A stretch of 57,808 nucleotides of DNA from an uncultured Pelagibacteraceae bacterium (lineage in GTDB: Bacteria > Pseudomonadota > Alphaproteobacteria > Pelagibacterales > Pelagibacteraceae), in the NCBI GenBank assembly GCA_902580505.1, contig CACHLB010000006.1, forward strand, positions 1-57,808, read 5' to 3'. Both the position numbers and the translations under genes were made by a program. Within the stretch, counting starts at the first letter, position 1, and every line of letters begins with the position of its first letter. Shown piece after piece: positions 16,551 through 24,654 of this stretch. A model generated the notes under the pieces. The model was given only the letters and a program-made list of their open reading frames with translations. It searched no databases and was not told the DNA's origin.

Positions 16551-17417
16551 TTGAAAAATTTGTCAAATCAGCAAAAAGGATCATCCCTTGCATTTATAGC
16601 TGTGATGTTTATCACACCAGATTCACTTTTTATAAGATTATCTTCTATAGATACTTGGGGATTATTGTTTTATAGAGGTGCGATACCATTTGTAGCTGTA
16701 TTAATTGGACTTCTCATATTTTATAAAAAAAACTTTATTAAAGCATTTTTGAATGTTGGTTATGCTGGTATATTTTATATTATTAGTTTTTCGATTTGTA
16801 ACATCACATTTATAATTTCAATACAAAATACAAATGTAGCAAATACATTAATAATGATTGCAATGGCACCCATGCTTTCAGCAATCCTTGGTGCAATATT
16901 TTTAAAAGAGGTTCCCGATAAGAAGACCTGGATAGCTATAGCTATTACTTTAGTAGCTGTAATATATATATTTTATGACTCTCTAGAGATGGGTAACTTA
17001 TTTGGTGATCTTATGGGTATAACAACAGCTTTTGGACTCGCCACCAACGCGGTAATAATCAGGTCGGCAAAAGATAGAGATTTGCTACCTTCAGCAGTTG
17101 TCGGTAAGCTTACAGTAGCTCTATTTGCTCTCTTTTTCGTTGAAAGTTATGAGTTAGTTGAAAAAGACCTGATTTATATACCTTTAATGTGTATTTTGTG
17201 TGTAGCAATACCATTCGTTTTGGTGACGATTGCTCCAAGATTTATACCTGCCGAGGAAGTTAATCTGTTTTTTCTTCTAGAGACCATTTTAGGACCCATT
17301 TGGGTTTGGTTAGTTATCAAAGAACAGCCGAGTATAGAGACAATAGTTGGTGGACTTGTAATTATTTTCACTATAGCTATTCACTCTTATCTAAAATTAA
17401 AATCTTCTTCTAAATAA
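16551..17417 (+). CDS. EamA/DMT family permease
   Basis: A 288-residue drug/metabolite transporter superfamily protein with about ten hydrophobic helices in two EamA repeats; NTLIMIAMAPMLSAILGAIF followed by LKEVP, and a C-terminal FLLETILGPIWVWLVIKE, are typical. It begins with TTG directly after the gshB stop; starting at the next Met would delete much of the first helix, so TTG is preferred. Position at the end of the gshA-gshB run suggests co-expression and perhaps transport of glutathione or a related thiol or amino acid, but substrates of EamA proteins cannot be read from sequence. It is a paralogue of two other EamA genes in the window. Confidence 0.9.
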   Translation: MKNLSNQQKGSSLAFIAVMFITPDSLFIRLSSIDTWGLLFYRGAIPFVAVLIGLLIFYKKNFIKAFLNVGYAGIFYIISFSICNITFIISIQNTNVANTLIMIAMAPMLSAILGAIFLKEVPDKKTWIAIAITLVAVIYIFYDSLEMGNLFGDLMGITTAFGLATNAVIIRSAKDRDLLPSAVVGKLTVALFALFFVESYELVEKDLIYIPLMCILCVAIPFVLVTIAPRFIPAEEVNLFFLLETILGPIWVWLVIKEQPSIETIVGGLVIIFTIAIHSYLKLKSSSK

Positions 17418-17431
17418 AATTATTTTTCTTT

Positions 17432-17459
17432 TTGTCACAAATTTGTCTTGATTTAAAAT
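17432..17459 (+). promoter_or_regulatory. Candidate promoter for the MFS gene
   Basis: TTGTCA (17432-17437) and TAAAAT (17454-17459) are separated by 16 bp in the 70-bp gap between the EamA permease and the MFS transporter. Both hexamers are close to sigma-70 consensus and the spacing is acceptable. The ATG follows 28 bp after the -10 element. Confidence 0.45.
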
Positions 17460-17487
17460 TAGATCGCCCATAAACACCGCTAATTTT

Positions 17488-18780
17488 ATGAACAAAATTA
17501 TAAAAAACTCTTGGGCTCTCTTTATGGGTATGGCATTTATAATGCTCGCTCATGGTTTTCAAGGTACCCTTTTAGGTGTTAGAGCAGTTAAAGAAAATTT
17601 TGGTCTATCATCGACAGGTTTTTTGTTTTCTGGATATTTTGTTGGATATTTTATTGGAGCAAAAATTATACAATCATTAATTCATAGAGTTGGACATATT
17701 AGAGTATTCGCGGCTTTTGCTTCTGTCACTTCAATTGTGGTCTTGTTACACTCTATTTTTGTAAATCCTATTTCATGGTTCGTGCTTAGAATGATTTCTG
17801 GATTTAGCATGGTTTGCCTTTATACAATTGCTGAAAGCTGGTTAAATGATAGATCTACAAATAAGAATAGAGGTAGTGTTTTATCAATCTATATGATTGT
17901 TATGTATGCCTCTATGGCGATTGGAATGTTTTTCATAAACTTTAGTAAACCAGAAAACTTTCAACCTTTTATATTGATATCTTTATTTATGTCATTGTCT
18001 CTTGTTCCAATATTATTAACAAAAAGAAAGGCTCCAAACTTTAAAAAAATATCAGGTATGAAACTCAAGGAAGTTTATAAATCATCACCATTTGGTGTTG
18101 TAAGTTCGTTTTTAATTGGAATATCACATTCTGCTGTTTTTTCATTGATTGCAGTTTATGCTACATCGATGAATTTTAGTATTTTAGAAGTTTCAATAGT
18201 AACATTTTTATTTGCGATATCTGGAGCTATATCTCAATGGCCAATTGGAAAATTATCAGATGTTTTGGATAGAAGAATTGTAATTATTTATACAACATTT
18301 GGAGCAGCTTTATTTTGTTTTTTGGCGATTATTTCTTCGGGTCAAATGTATATGCCTGCAGGTTTAGCTACATCAAAATTATTTTTTTATATCTGTATAA
18401 TGTGTTTTTCTTTTTGTAGTCTACCAATGTTTGCATTAATTTTTGCACACACAAATGATTTTATACCAAAAGAAAAATTTGTAGCAGCAGGAGCAGGATT
18501 ACAATTTGTTTTTGGTCTTGGTGCAATTTGCGGTCCTTTTATGTGCTCATTATTTATGGAATTTTTAGGAGAAAATGGATTTTTTATTTTTTTAATTATA
18601 TTTCATTCATTTATTGGTTTATTTGGAATATATAGAATGCAAATTAGAGAATCTGGAGATAACCCAGATTCACAATTTGCACCTATGCCTCAAACAATTA
18701 CTCCAGCCGGTATAGAACTTAATCCTTCAACTGAACCAATAGATGAACCAAATAATTTGAACGAATTTAAGAAAATTTAG
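17488..18780 (+). CDS. Major facilitator superfamily transporter (YcaD-like)
   Basis: A 430-residue protein with about twelve hydrophobic helices. AHGFQGTLLGVRA in TM1 and RMISGFSMVCLYTIAESWLN in TM4 resemble the YcaD-type MFS group, and KLSDVLDRR is the loop motif between TM8 and TM9. Substrate unknown. The last ~35 residues are hydrophilic and Pro-rich (PMPQTITPAGIELNPSTEPI), probably a cytoplasmic tail. It is preceded by a recognisable promoter and followed after 15 bp by a Rossmann-fold gene. Confidence 0.88.
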   Translation: MNKIIKNSWALFMGMAFIMLAHGFQGTLLGVRAVKENFGLSSTGFLFSGYFVGYFIGAKIIQSLIHRVGHIRVFAAFASVTSIVVLLHSIFVNPISWFVLRMISGFSMVCLYTIAESWLNDRSTNKNRGSVLSIYMIVMYASMAIGMFFINFSKPENFQPFILISLFMSLSLVPILLTKRKAPNFKKISGMKLKEVYKSSPFGVVSSFLIGISHSAVFSLIAVYATSMNFSILEVSIVTFLFAISGAISQWPIGKLSDVLDRRIVIIYTTFGAALFCFLAIISSGQMYMPAGLATSKLFFYICIMCFSFCSLPMFALIFAHTNDFIPKEKFVAAGAGLQFVFGLGAICGPFMCSLFMEFLGENGFFIFLIIFHSFIGLFGIYRMQIRESGDNPDSQFAPMPQTITPAGIELNPSTEPIDEPNNLNEFKKI

Positions 18781-18795
18781 TGTAAGTTCAAAATT

Positions 18796-19452
18796 ATGAA
18801 AACAGCATTAATATTCGGATCAACTGGATTAATTGGTGGAATATTGCTTAAACTGTTAACTAATGATCAAAAATATAAAAAAATTAAGGTTTTTGTAAGA
18901 TCTTCTACTTCAAAAATTGATCCCAAAATAGAAGTTATTCAAACAGATTTTACAAAATTAGAAAATATTAAATCAGAAATAAAAGGCGATGATTGTTTTT
19001 TTTGCATTGGAACTACAAGAAAAAAAACACCTAACAAACAAGATTATATAAACACCGAATACAATTTACCTGTAACAATTGGAAAAATTTGTAGCGATAA
19101 TAGTGTACAAAATTTTACTTATATTTCTTCTTTGGGTGCCAGTTCAAAAAAAACAAATTTGTATTTAAAAAATAAAGGTATGGCTGAAGAAGAATTAAGA
19201 AAACTAAACTTTAAAAAATTTATTGTAATTAGACCTTCATTTTTAATTGGAAAAAGAATAGAGGAAAGATTGGGAGAAAAAATAGGTATTTTCGCCATGA
19301 AATGTATATCGCCAATTTTAGTTGGAGATTTAAAAAAATATAAATCGATAAATGCAGAAATAGTTGCCAAATCCATGATAAATATATCAAACAGCGAAAT
19401 ACAAAGTGGAGTATTTGAACCACCTCAATTATTACAAATTGGACGAGAATAA
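18796..19452 (+). CDS. NAD(P)-binding Rossmann-fold protein (HTATIP2/NmrA-like)
   Basis: A 218-residue atypical short-chain dehydrogenase. The N-terminal cofactor motif is IFGSTGLIGG, followed by FFCIGTTRKKTP, a YISSLGAS segment with the possible catalytic Ser, YLKNKGMAEEEL where a lysine follows a tyrosine, and VIRPSFLIGKR. This order resembles the small HTATIP2/TIP30-like oxidoreductases of proteobacteria. Reaction unknown. No signal peptide. It lies 15 bp after the MFS gene and is probably co-transcribed with it. Confidence 0.8.
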   Translation: MKTALIFGSTGLIGGILLKLLTNDQKYKKIKVFVRSSTSKIDPKIEVIQTDFTKLENIKSEIKGDDCFFCIGTTRKKTPNKQDYINTEYNLPVTIGKICSDNSVQNFTYISSLGASSKKTNLYLKNKGMAEEELRKLNFKKFIVIRPSFLIGKRIEERLGEKIGIFAMKCISPILVGDLKKYKSINAEIVAKSMINISNSEIQSGVFEPPQLLQIGRE

Positions 19453-19494
19453 ATTTTTTATAAAGTAATAAAATATTAAAAAAAATTATTTAAG

Positions 19495-19518
19495 TGCTAT
19501 AATACATTTCAAGGAGGT
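19495..19518 (+). promoter_or_regulatory. Extended -10 promoter plus near-consensus Shine-Dalgarno of the GYD gene
   Basis: TGCTATAAT (19495-19503) is a perfect -10 hexamer with the TGn extension. The expected transcription start falls near 19510, directly before AAGGAGGT (19511-19518), the best ribosome-binding site in the window, five bases from the ATG. The leader would be only about a dozen bases. This combination predicts high expression. Confidence 0.6.
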
Positions 19519-19522
19519 ATCT

Positions 19523-19846
19523 ATGGCTAAATTTTTTTTAATGGGAAATTTTACAGAGAAAGCATTCGCAGGCTTTTTAAAAGATCCAGGATCAGATAGA
19601 TCTGAGGTTGCTAGAAAGTGTTCTGAAAGTGTTGGTGCTGAAATGAAATCTTACACATATTTAAGAGGACCCTATGACTTTATAGTTGAAACTCATGGCA
19701 CATTTGAGCAAATGGCTGCTATAAAAATGGCTACTGAGGGAAGTGGTGCACTTAAAAATATCGCCATTTGTGAGGAAACACCAATGAATGAAATTGCAAA
19801 TCATGCAACAAAAGTATCAAGTGGCTATAAAGCTCCTGGACAATAA
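19523..19846 (+). CDS. GYD-domain protein, function unknown
   Basis: A 107-residue cytosolic protein that matches the GYD domain family: FLMGNFTEKAFAGFLKDPGS at the N-terminus, YLRGPYDFIVETHG in the middle (the G-Y-D position), and KNIAICEETPMNEI later. Proteins of this family form a ferredoxin-like alpha/beta barrel and their role is not established. The gene has an extended -10 promoter, a near-perfect Shine-Dalgarno and a strong hairpin after the stop, so it looks like a well-expressed single-gene transcript, unusual among the tightly packed operons around it. Confidence 0.85.
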   Translation: MAKFFLMGNFTEKAFAGFLKDPGSDRSEVARKCSESVGAEMKSYTYLRGPYDFIVETHGTFEQMAAIKMATEGSGALKNIAICEETPMNEIANHATKVSSGYKAPGQ

Positions 19847-19853
19847 TATAACT

Positions 19854-19880
19854 GGTAGCTTCATTAATTATGGAGCTACC
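19854..19880 (+). terminator. Strong hairpin after the GYD gene
   Basis: GGTAGCTTCAT / loop TAATT / ATGGAGCTACC forms an 11-bp stem with one G-U wobble, starting 7 bp after the stop codon. No long T-run follows, so it may be a transcript-stabilising or processing hairpin and not a textbook intrinsic terminator. Confidence 0.6.
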
Positions 19881-19946
19881 AATTTAAAATCGAAACTGTC
19901 AAAATATCTCATTCAAATAAAGTAATATTGATCTATTAAGAAAGTT

Positions 19947-20405
19947 ATGAACAAAAGAAAATTTATAAAATTATCTATATTTGGATCATTATTATACAGT
20001 ATTTTTCCATACAAAATTTCATTAGCTGAAACCAAAAAAATAATTAATCAAAATTTAACAGAAGCCCAAAAAAAAATAATGTTTGAGGAAGCAACCGAAC
20101 GACCATTCTCAAGCCCTCTTAATTATGAGAAAAGAGAAGGTTTTTATCACTGTGCAAATTGTGGAGCTAAACTATTTAAGTCTAGCTCGAAATTTGATAG
20201 TGGAACTGGTTGGCCATCATTTACAGAGGCGCTTCCTGGAGCTTTTAAAACTAAGGTTGATTACGGCTTTGGCATGAAAAGAATTGAATACCATTGTGCA
20301 AAATGTGGTGCTCATCACGGACATGTCTTTGAAGACGGTCCTGGATCGACAGGAAAGAGATATTGTAATAACGGCTTGTGTTTAATATTTAAGCCATCAT
20401 CATAA
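19947..20405 (+). CDS. msrB: Peptide-methionine (R)-S-oxide reductase, exported
   Basis: Reduces the R epimer of methionine sulfoxide in proteins. The 152-residue product has the zinc ligands Cys69/Cys72 (HCANCGAKLF) and Cys117/Cys120 (HCAKCGAHHGHVF), FDSGTGWPSF, and the catalytic Cys140 in RYCNNGLC. Usual MsrB proteins have RYCINSA, so the residues after the catalytic Cys differ slightly. An N-terminal signal segment (MNKRKFIKLSIFGSLLYSIF, then cleavage near SLAE) implies periplasmic location, as for the msrA product at 26.9 kb. It is followed after 12 bp by a small gene and then by sodB. Confidence 0.93.
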   Translation: MNKRKFIKLSIFGSLLYSIFPYKISLAETKKIINQNLTEAQKKIMFEEATERPFSSPLNYEKREGFYHCANCGAKLFKSSSKFDSGTGWPSFTEALPGAFKTKVDYGFGMKRIEYHCAKCGAHHGHVFEDGPGSTGKRYCNNGLCLIFKPSS

Positions 20406-20417
20406 AACGGAGGAATA

Positions 20418-20603
20418 ATGAAGATATTGAGTATATTGAAAGGGGTTGAATTAGTTATAGCAGATTTAGAAGTAAATTTGGGAGAACAAGTGAGAAGTGC
20501 ACCTACGTTATGCGCAAGATACAATGGTAAGATTATACCTTTAAACACTGCTCAAGATGGTCGTCCTATTCTTATGAGAGAAGAAAACGCTTTAGAAAAC
20601 TAA
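20418..20603 (+). CDS. Small hypothetical protein, 61 aa
   Basis: I do not recognise this family. The 61-residue product begins MKILSILKGVELVIADLEV and ends with RPILMREENALEN; it has no transmembrane helix or signal peptide. The main support is a strong Shine-Dalgarno GGAGG seven bases before the ATG and tight placement 12 bp after msrB. A 77-residue open frame on the opposite strand overlaps its first part but has no such signal and is judged a shadow. A function in the msrB-sodB oxidative-stress neighbourhood is only a guess from context. Confidence 0.6.
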   Translation: MKILSILKGVELVIADLEVNLGEQVRSAPTLCARYNGKIIPLNTAQDGRPILMREENALEN

Positions 20604-20622
20604 TTTTGTATTTAATTGCGTC

Positions 20623-20636
20623 AACTTAATTAAGTT
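20623..20636. promoter_or_regulatory. 14-bp palindrome upstream of sodB
   Basis: AACTTAATTAAGTT is a perfect palindrome located about 15 bp before a TATTAT hexamer (20651-20656) and 31 bp before the sodB ATG. It overlaps where a -35 element would be and could be an operator. It is AT-rich, so chance is a real alternative. Confidence 0.3.
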
Positions 20637-20667
20637 TATTTACAAGAAAATATTATAAAAAATAACT

Positions 20668-21261
20668 ATGACATTTGAATTACCAAAACTAGATTATTCT
20701 AATGAGGCTTTGTCTCCAATAATGTCACAAGAAACATTAGAATTACATCATGGAAAACATCATCAAACCTACATAACAAATCTTAACAATTTTATAAAAG
20801 ATACGGACATGGCTGAAATGTCATTGGAAGATATAATTGTTAAAAGCTCAAAAGATAACTCAAAAGCTGGAATATTTAATAATGCAAGCCAGCATTGGAA
20901 CCATAATCTTTTTTGGAAGTGCATGAAGCCAAAAGGTGGTGGGAATATTCCGTCAAAACTTGAGAAAAAAATTGTAGAAGATTTTGGAAGCGTTGAAAAA
21001 TTTAAAGATCAATTTAAACAAGCAGGTATAACTCAATTTGGATCAGGTTGGTGTTGGTTATCTTTAAATAATGATAAATTGGTCGTTACAAAAACAGCTA
21101 ATGCTGCTAATCCTTTAATTGATAACTTAAAACCAATACTTGGTTGTGATGTCTGGGAACATTCATATTACATTGATTATAGAAATAGAAGACCTGAATA
21201 TTTAGATAAATTTGTTGATAATCTTATAGATTGGGAATTTGTTGAATCTCTATTAATCTAA
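20668..21261 (+). CDS. sodB: Superoxide dismutase, Fe type
   Basis: Dismutates superoxide to peroxide and oxygen. The 197-residue protein has metal ligands His27 (LELHHGKHHQTY), His79 (ASQHWNHNLFW), and Asp161/His165 (DVWEHSYYID). Gln75, four residues before the second ligand, matches the iron-type enzyme; manganese enzymes usually have Gly there. No signal peptide, so cytosolic. A 64-bp upstream gap contains a palindrome and a possible -10 element. The neighbouring msrB is also part of oxidative damage defence. Confidence 0.94.
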   Translation: MTFELPKLDYSNEALSPIMSQETLELHHGKHHQTYITNLNNFIKDTDMAEMSLEDIIVKSSKDNSKAGIFNNASQHWNHNLFWKCMKPKGGGNIPSKLEKKIVEDFGSVEKFKDQFKQAGITQFGSGWCWLSLNNDKLVVTKTANAANPLIDNLKPILGCDVWEHSYYIDYRNRRPEYLDKFVDNLIDWEFVESLLI

Positions 21262-21304
21262 TTAATCCTAGAACTTTTTGAGATAAAACAAAGTTTGAAG
21301 CAGT

Positions 21305-21532
21305 ATGAACAAGGAAAATACAAGTAAACTCTGGAAATTTATTCAGGAAGCTGGCGATTATTTGGATGGTCAACTTCCTGATCACCCAAATCATCCAAAA
21401 GGAAGAAATCCATATGCTCATGTAGCAATATGTGTAAAAAACAAATTTAATTCTACTTATAAAGATATTCCTGATGAAAAATTTGATGAAGTAATCAACT
21501 ATATTAAATTTTTAAAAGAAAATCCTAGTTAA
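21305..21532 (+). CDS. Small conserved-looking hypothetical protein, 75 aa
   Basis: I do not recognise a named family. The 75-residue product has a compact, ordered-looking composition: LWKFIQEAGDYLDGQ, then PDHPNHPKGRNPYAHVAICV, then a helical IPDEKFDEVINYIKFLKENP. No membrane helix or signal peptide. The His/Pro-rich middle (HPNHPKGRNPYAH) is unusual and could bind metal or nucleic acid, which is speculation. It lies 43 bp after sodB on the same strand and overlaps the end of the convergent threonine aldolase gene by 4 bp. The protein-like amino-acid composition argues that it is real. Confidence 0.65.
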   Translation: MNKENTSKLWKFIQEAGDYLDGQLPDHPNHPKGRNPYAHVAICVKNKFNSTYKDIPDEKFDEVINYIKFLKENPS

Positions 21533-22578
21533 TTAGATATAGTTTTTAGAAACTCTTCTACTTCACTACTTTTGGTATTCCAAGCTGTAACAAGTCTAAC
21601 CGTCTTACCGCCTAATTCCTCATTGCTCATCATATATTCTTCTGAATTTAAATGCTCAACCATCTTTTTTGGCAGTTTAACAAAAACTTCATTTGCCTCA
21701 GTTGGATATTCAAGTTTAACTTGATTACTAGAAACTAAACCATCGCTTAATTTTTTTGCCATCAGATTTGCATGTCTTGCATTTTTTAACCAAACATCAT
21801 TTGAGATATATCCATCTAATTGTGCAGAAACAAAACGCATTTTAGACAATAGATGACCGGATCTTTTTAACAAAAAAGGTAAATTGCCAACTAATTCCTT
21901 ATTAAATATAATAATTGCTTCAGCTGCTATACATCCGTTCTTCGTTGCCCCAAAAGATAATATGTCAATTCCTGATTTCCATGTCATTTCTGCAGGTGTA
22001 ACATCAAGTGAAACAAGCGCATTAGCGAACCTAGCACCATCCATATGTACTTTTAATTTTTTTTTATGTGCAATTTCAGAGATATTTCTAATTTGATCTA
22101 AAGTATAAACTTCACCAGTTTCTGTTGCTTGAGTGATGCTAACAATAGATGGTTGAGTATGATGCACAATTCCAAACCCTCCAATATTATCATTTAGCTC
22201 ATCAACTGTTATTTTGCCGTCTTTACCGTTTAATGGAACAAGTTTTGCTCCACCTGTATAAAATTCAGGGGCTCCACACTCATCAACATTGATATGAGAA
22301 AATTTATGGCAATAAATATTTCCAAATGATGGAGAAATAGCAGAAAGTGCTAAAGCATTTGATGCAGTTCCTGATGCTGTGGGGTAAACAATTACATCCT
22401 TTTCGAAAATTTTAGAAAATTTTTCTTGTAACACACCTGAAATTTCATCGTTACCATACGGAGGAGTAATACCATCATTTGCTTTGATAATTGCATCCAA
22501 AACTTCTGGACAAGCTCCTGTCACATTGTCTGAAGCAAATTTTACTCTTTTACGTTTTGTATTAATTTTTGCGTTCAT
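21529..22578 (-). CDS. ltaE: Low-specificity threonine aldolase
   Basis: PLP enzyme cleaving threonine (and allo-threonine) to glycine and acetaldehyde. The 349-residue protein shows FASDNVTGACPEVLDA, PPYGNDEISGVLQEKF, PTASGTASNALAL, the cofactor aspartate in VHMDGARFANAL (Asp180), and the Schiff-base lysine in SFGATKNGCIAAEA (Lys213). All are in the order of the beta-eliminating lyase/threonine aldolase family. It is the last gene of the operon EamA permease, glycine amidinotransferase, threonine aldolase, with only one base between it and the amidinotransferase. Glycine made here could feed that enzyme. Paralogues such as phenylserine aldolase cannot be excluded. Confidence 0.88.
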   Translation of the reverse strand: MNAKINTKRKRVKFASDNVTGACPEVLDAIIKANDGITPPYGNDEISGVLQEKFSKIFEKDVIVYPTASGTASNALALSAISPSFGNIYCHKFSHINVDECGAPEFYTGGAKLVPLNGKDGKITVDELNDNIGGFGIVHHTQPSIVSITQATETGEVYTLDQIRNISEIAHKKKLKVHMDGARFANALVSLDVTPAEMTWKSGIDILSFGATKNGCIAAEAIIIFNKELVGNLPFLLKRSGHLLSKMRFVSAQLDGYISNDVWLKNARHANLMAKKLSDGLVSSNQVKLEYPTEANEVFVKLPKKMVEHLNSEEYMMSNEELGGKTVRLVTAWNTKSSEVEEFLKTISN

Positions 22579-22579
22579 T

Positions 22580-23695
22580 TTATTGTTTTGGAAAATAATC
22601 TTTTAAAGTACCTTCTCTATAAACATCGGCTGTACAACAATGAAGGCCTCCACCAAAAGCATATGCATCTCTCAATTCTACAGGGATAACTTCCATACCT
22701 AATTTATCTAACTGTTCAGCTTGATATTTTTCACTTTTTTCAACACATACAGTTTTAGGGTCAAGAACTAAAACATTCATTGATAGCCAAACTGAAGAGT
22801 AACAAAGTGGTGGTGGGGTATTATGAGCAGGTTGTGCAGCATCAATAATTTCCCATCCATTATCTTCAAATAATTTTCTTTGTTCTTTTGGAAGTCTTCG
22901 TTGTGGATTATTAATAATTAACCCTTCTTTAATTGGGGTAAAGGTTGCATCAATATGAATTGGATAAGGATCGCCTGGGAAATTTACAGCATGAACTCTA
23001 TGATCCTTAAAATGTCTTTTTATCCAATCAATTCCTTTTAAGTTAGTTGTAAATCCGTGTTGTACAACCAAATCCTTTCCAAATCTTAAAATATCTGCGG
23101 CATCAAATAATGGCTCTTCCTCGGTTGTGACAAAGTATTTATTTTCTGTCCATTCAAGTCTTTTAGTTACACCAATTTTATCTGATAAATAATCTTTTCT
23201 ATAATCGGCATCTGTTAATCTGGGTTTTGGCGCTGACTCATGTCTCATATTTGGATCTTTATTATAATAGTCTTTTAATAATGGTCTGTAACATAGATAC
23301 TCAAACCATCTGCACCTGTAGCTCATTGTAGCTTCTAATATTTCATTTCCCACAGTTAACAAAACATCTCGAGGTGGCATACATCCAAACATAGTTTCGG
23401 CTTTCCAGTCAGGAGTTGATGTTGGTTGATTAAAATCTAAAGGTGTTGGTCTATCAACTTTTATTCCCCTTTTTTCAAGCAAATTTGAAAAGTTATCTAA
23501 TAGTTCATTAGCTTTATCGACAGTGTCCTTAGTTCTTGGACCATAAGTTCCTCGCATATCAGAGTCTTCTGGAACTTTAGCATCTAAAGCAGGTTCAGGT
23601 GCTGGAATACAAGTACCATCTGCTCTTCCAACAATTACATGTTTTAATGGATCCCATTCATTCCAACTATTAACAATCTTATTATTTTGAACCAT
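22580..23695 (-). CDS. L-arginine:glycine amidinotransferase-like enzyme
   Basis: Guanidino-group transferase of the arginine deiminase superfamily. The 371-residue product aligns by motif with human AGAT: LFDAADILRFGKD with catalytic Asp198, YPIHIDATF with His247 (49 residues later, as in human), SSVWLSMNVLVLD, and the nucleophile Cys353 in GGGLHCCTADV. Such enzymes transfer the amidino group of arginine to glycine (forming guanidinoacetate and ornithine) or to another amine in antibiotic and toxin pathways; the reaction is reversible. The acceptor cannot be proven from motifs, but the adjacent threonine aldolase, which produces glycine, favours glycine. Six bp separate it from the upstream EamA permease. 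Confidence 0.85.
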   Translation of the reverse strand: MVQNNKIVNSWNEWDPLKHVIVGRADGTCIPAPEPALDAKVPEDSDMRGTYGPRTKDTVDKANELLDNFSNLLEKRGIKVDRPTPLDFNQPTSTPDWKAETMFGCMPPRDVLLTVGNEILEATMSYRCRWFEYLCYRPLLKDYYNKDPNMRHESAPKPRLTDADYRKDYLSDKIGVTKRLEWTENKYFVTTEEEPLFDAADILRFGKDLVVQHGFTTNLKGIDWIKRHFKDHRVHAVNFPGDPYPIHIDATFTPIKEGLIINNPQRRLPKEQRKLFEDNGWEIIDAAQPAHNTPPPLCYSSVWLSMNVLVLDPKTVCVEKSEKYQAEQLDKLGMEVIPVELRDAYAFGGGLHCCTADVYREGTLKDYFPKQ

Positions 23696-23701
23696 GTAAA
23701 A

Positions 23702-24607
23702 TTAATTTAATCCAATAAATCTTCTATTAGATTGCATTATCATACTATAATAAAAAATAGCTAAAAAAATAAAGAAGCCACCAATAATTGTATTAGTTGA
23801 AGGAATTTCATTTATTCCAAGCCATGGCAGCCAAACCCAAAATATTCCTCCTATTACTTCAGTCAAAGACAATAGCGTTAAATCAGCTGCAGGAATATGT
23901 TTAGACCCAATTGAATAAAGAATTAAGCCCATGCACACAAGTGTTCCATGAGTGGCAAATAATGCTTCATTTTTATTTGAAGATAAGAAATTTGCATCGT
24001 TATTTAAAATCATAACTGTTGAAAATAAAAAACAAAATAATCCTGCTATAGCAACAGTTGTAAACTTAGGAGTTTGTTTTCTCCATCTCAGACTTACTGA
24101 AAAAATTGAAAAACCTAGTGCAGATACTAATCCAAAAATTAGACCCATTAAAGAATTTTCTTCGGTATTACCGTAGGCCATTACTATTATACCAAATGCA
24201 GCGACTAAAATTGATATCCAAACTGTGATTGAAATTTTTTCTTTCAAAAATAGAAAACCAAGTAGCGCGGTTATAAAAGGCATTGCAGCTAAACATAATA
24301 AAGTTACTGCTGCTGTCGTGTTAGTAATTGACCAAATAAAAGTTATCATTGCTGTTCCTAAACCGACACCACCTATAATTCCAGATATACCAATTTTAAA
24401 ATAATTTTTATAAAATGAAATTCCTTCTTCCAGAAATAAGTAAACATTCAGCAATAAAAAAATAACAATGCCTCTTGCAAACAAGTATTGCCAAGGGACA
24501 GTTTCGGGTTGGTCTATATGTCTTACAACATATGGTCCAAATGACCAAAGTATGCCTGCAAATAAAACAATTGGAATAGCTACTTTAGGATTTTTTAAAT
24601 CAGGCAT
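23702..24607 (-). CDS. EamA/DMT family permease
   Basis: A 301-residue membrane protein with about ten helices in two EamA repeats; NTTAAVTLLCLAAMPFITAL followed by LGFLFLKEKI and the C-terminal LTEVIGGIFWVWLPWLGINE are typical. It is the promoter-proximal gene of the operon with the amidinotransferase and threonine aldolase. Tight spacing suggests transport of a substrate or product of these enzymes (for example a guanidino compound or amino acid), which is inference. Divergent from the NifU-like gene over a 47-bp gap that must hold both promoters. Confidence 0.9.
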   Translation of the reverse strand: MPDLKNPKVAIPIVLFAGILWSFGPYVVRHIDQPETVPWQYLFARGIVIFLLLNVYLFLEEGISFYKNYFKIGISGIIGGVGLGTAMITFIWSITNTTAAVTLLCLAAMPFITALLGFLFLKEKISITVWISILVAAFGIIVMAYGNTEENSLMGLIFGLVSALGFSIFSVSLRWRKQTPKFTTVAIAGLFCFLFSTVMILNNDANFLSSNKNEALFATHGTLVCMGLILYSIGSKHIPAADLTLLSLTEVIGGIFWVWLPWLGINEIPSTNTIIGGFFIFLAIFYYSMIMQSNRRFIGLN

Positions 24608-24654
24608 AAATTAATTTATTTTTTATAAATTTTTAGTGATATTATTAAATAAAT

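Noticed and set aside
20315..20548. 77-residue minus-strand frame over the msrB end and the 61-residue gene
   Set aside because: No ribosome-binding site, and it opposes the plus-strand frame that has a strong GGAGG.
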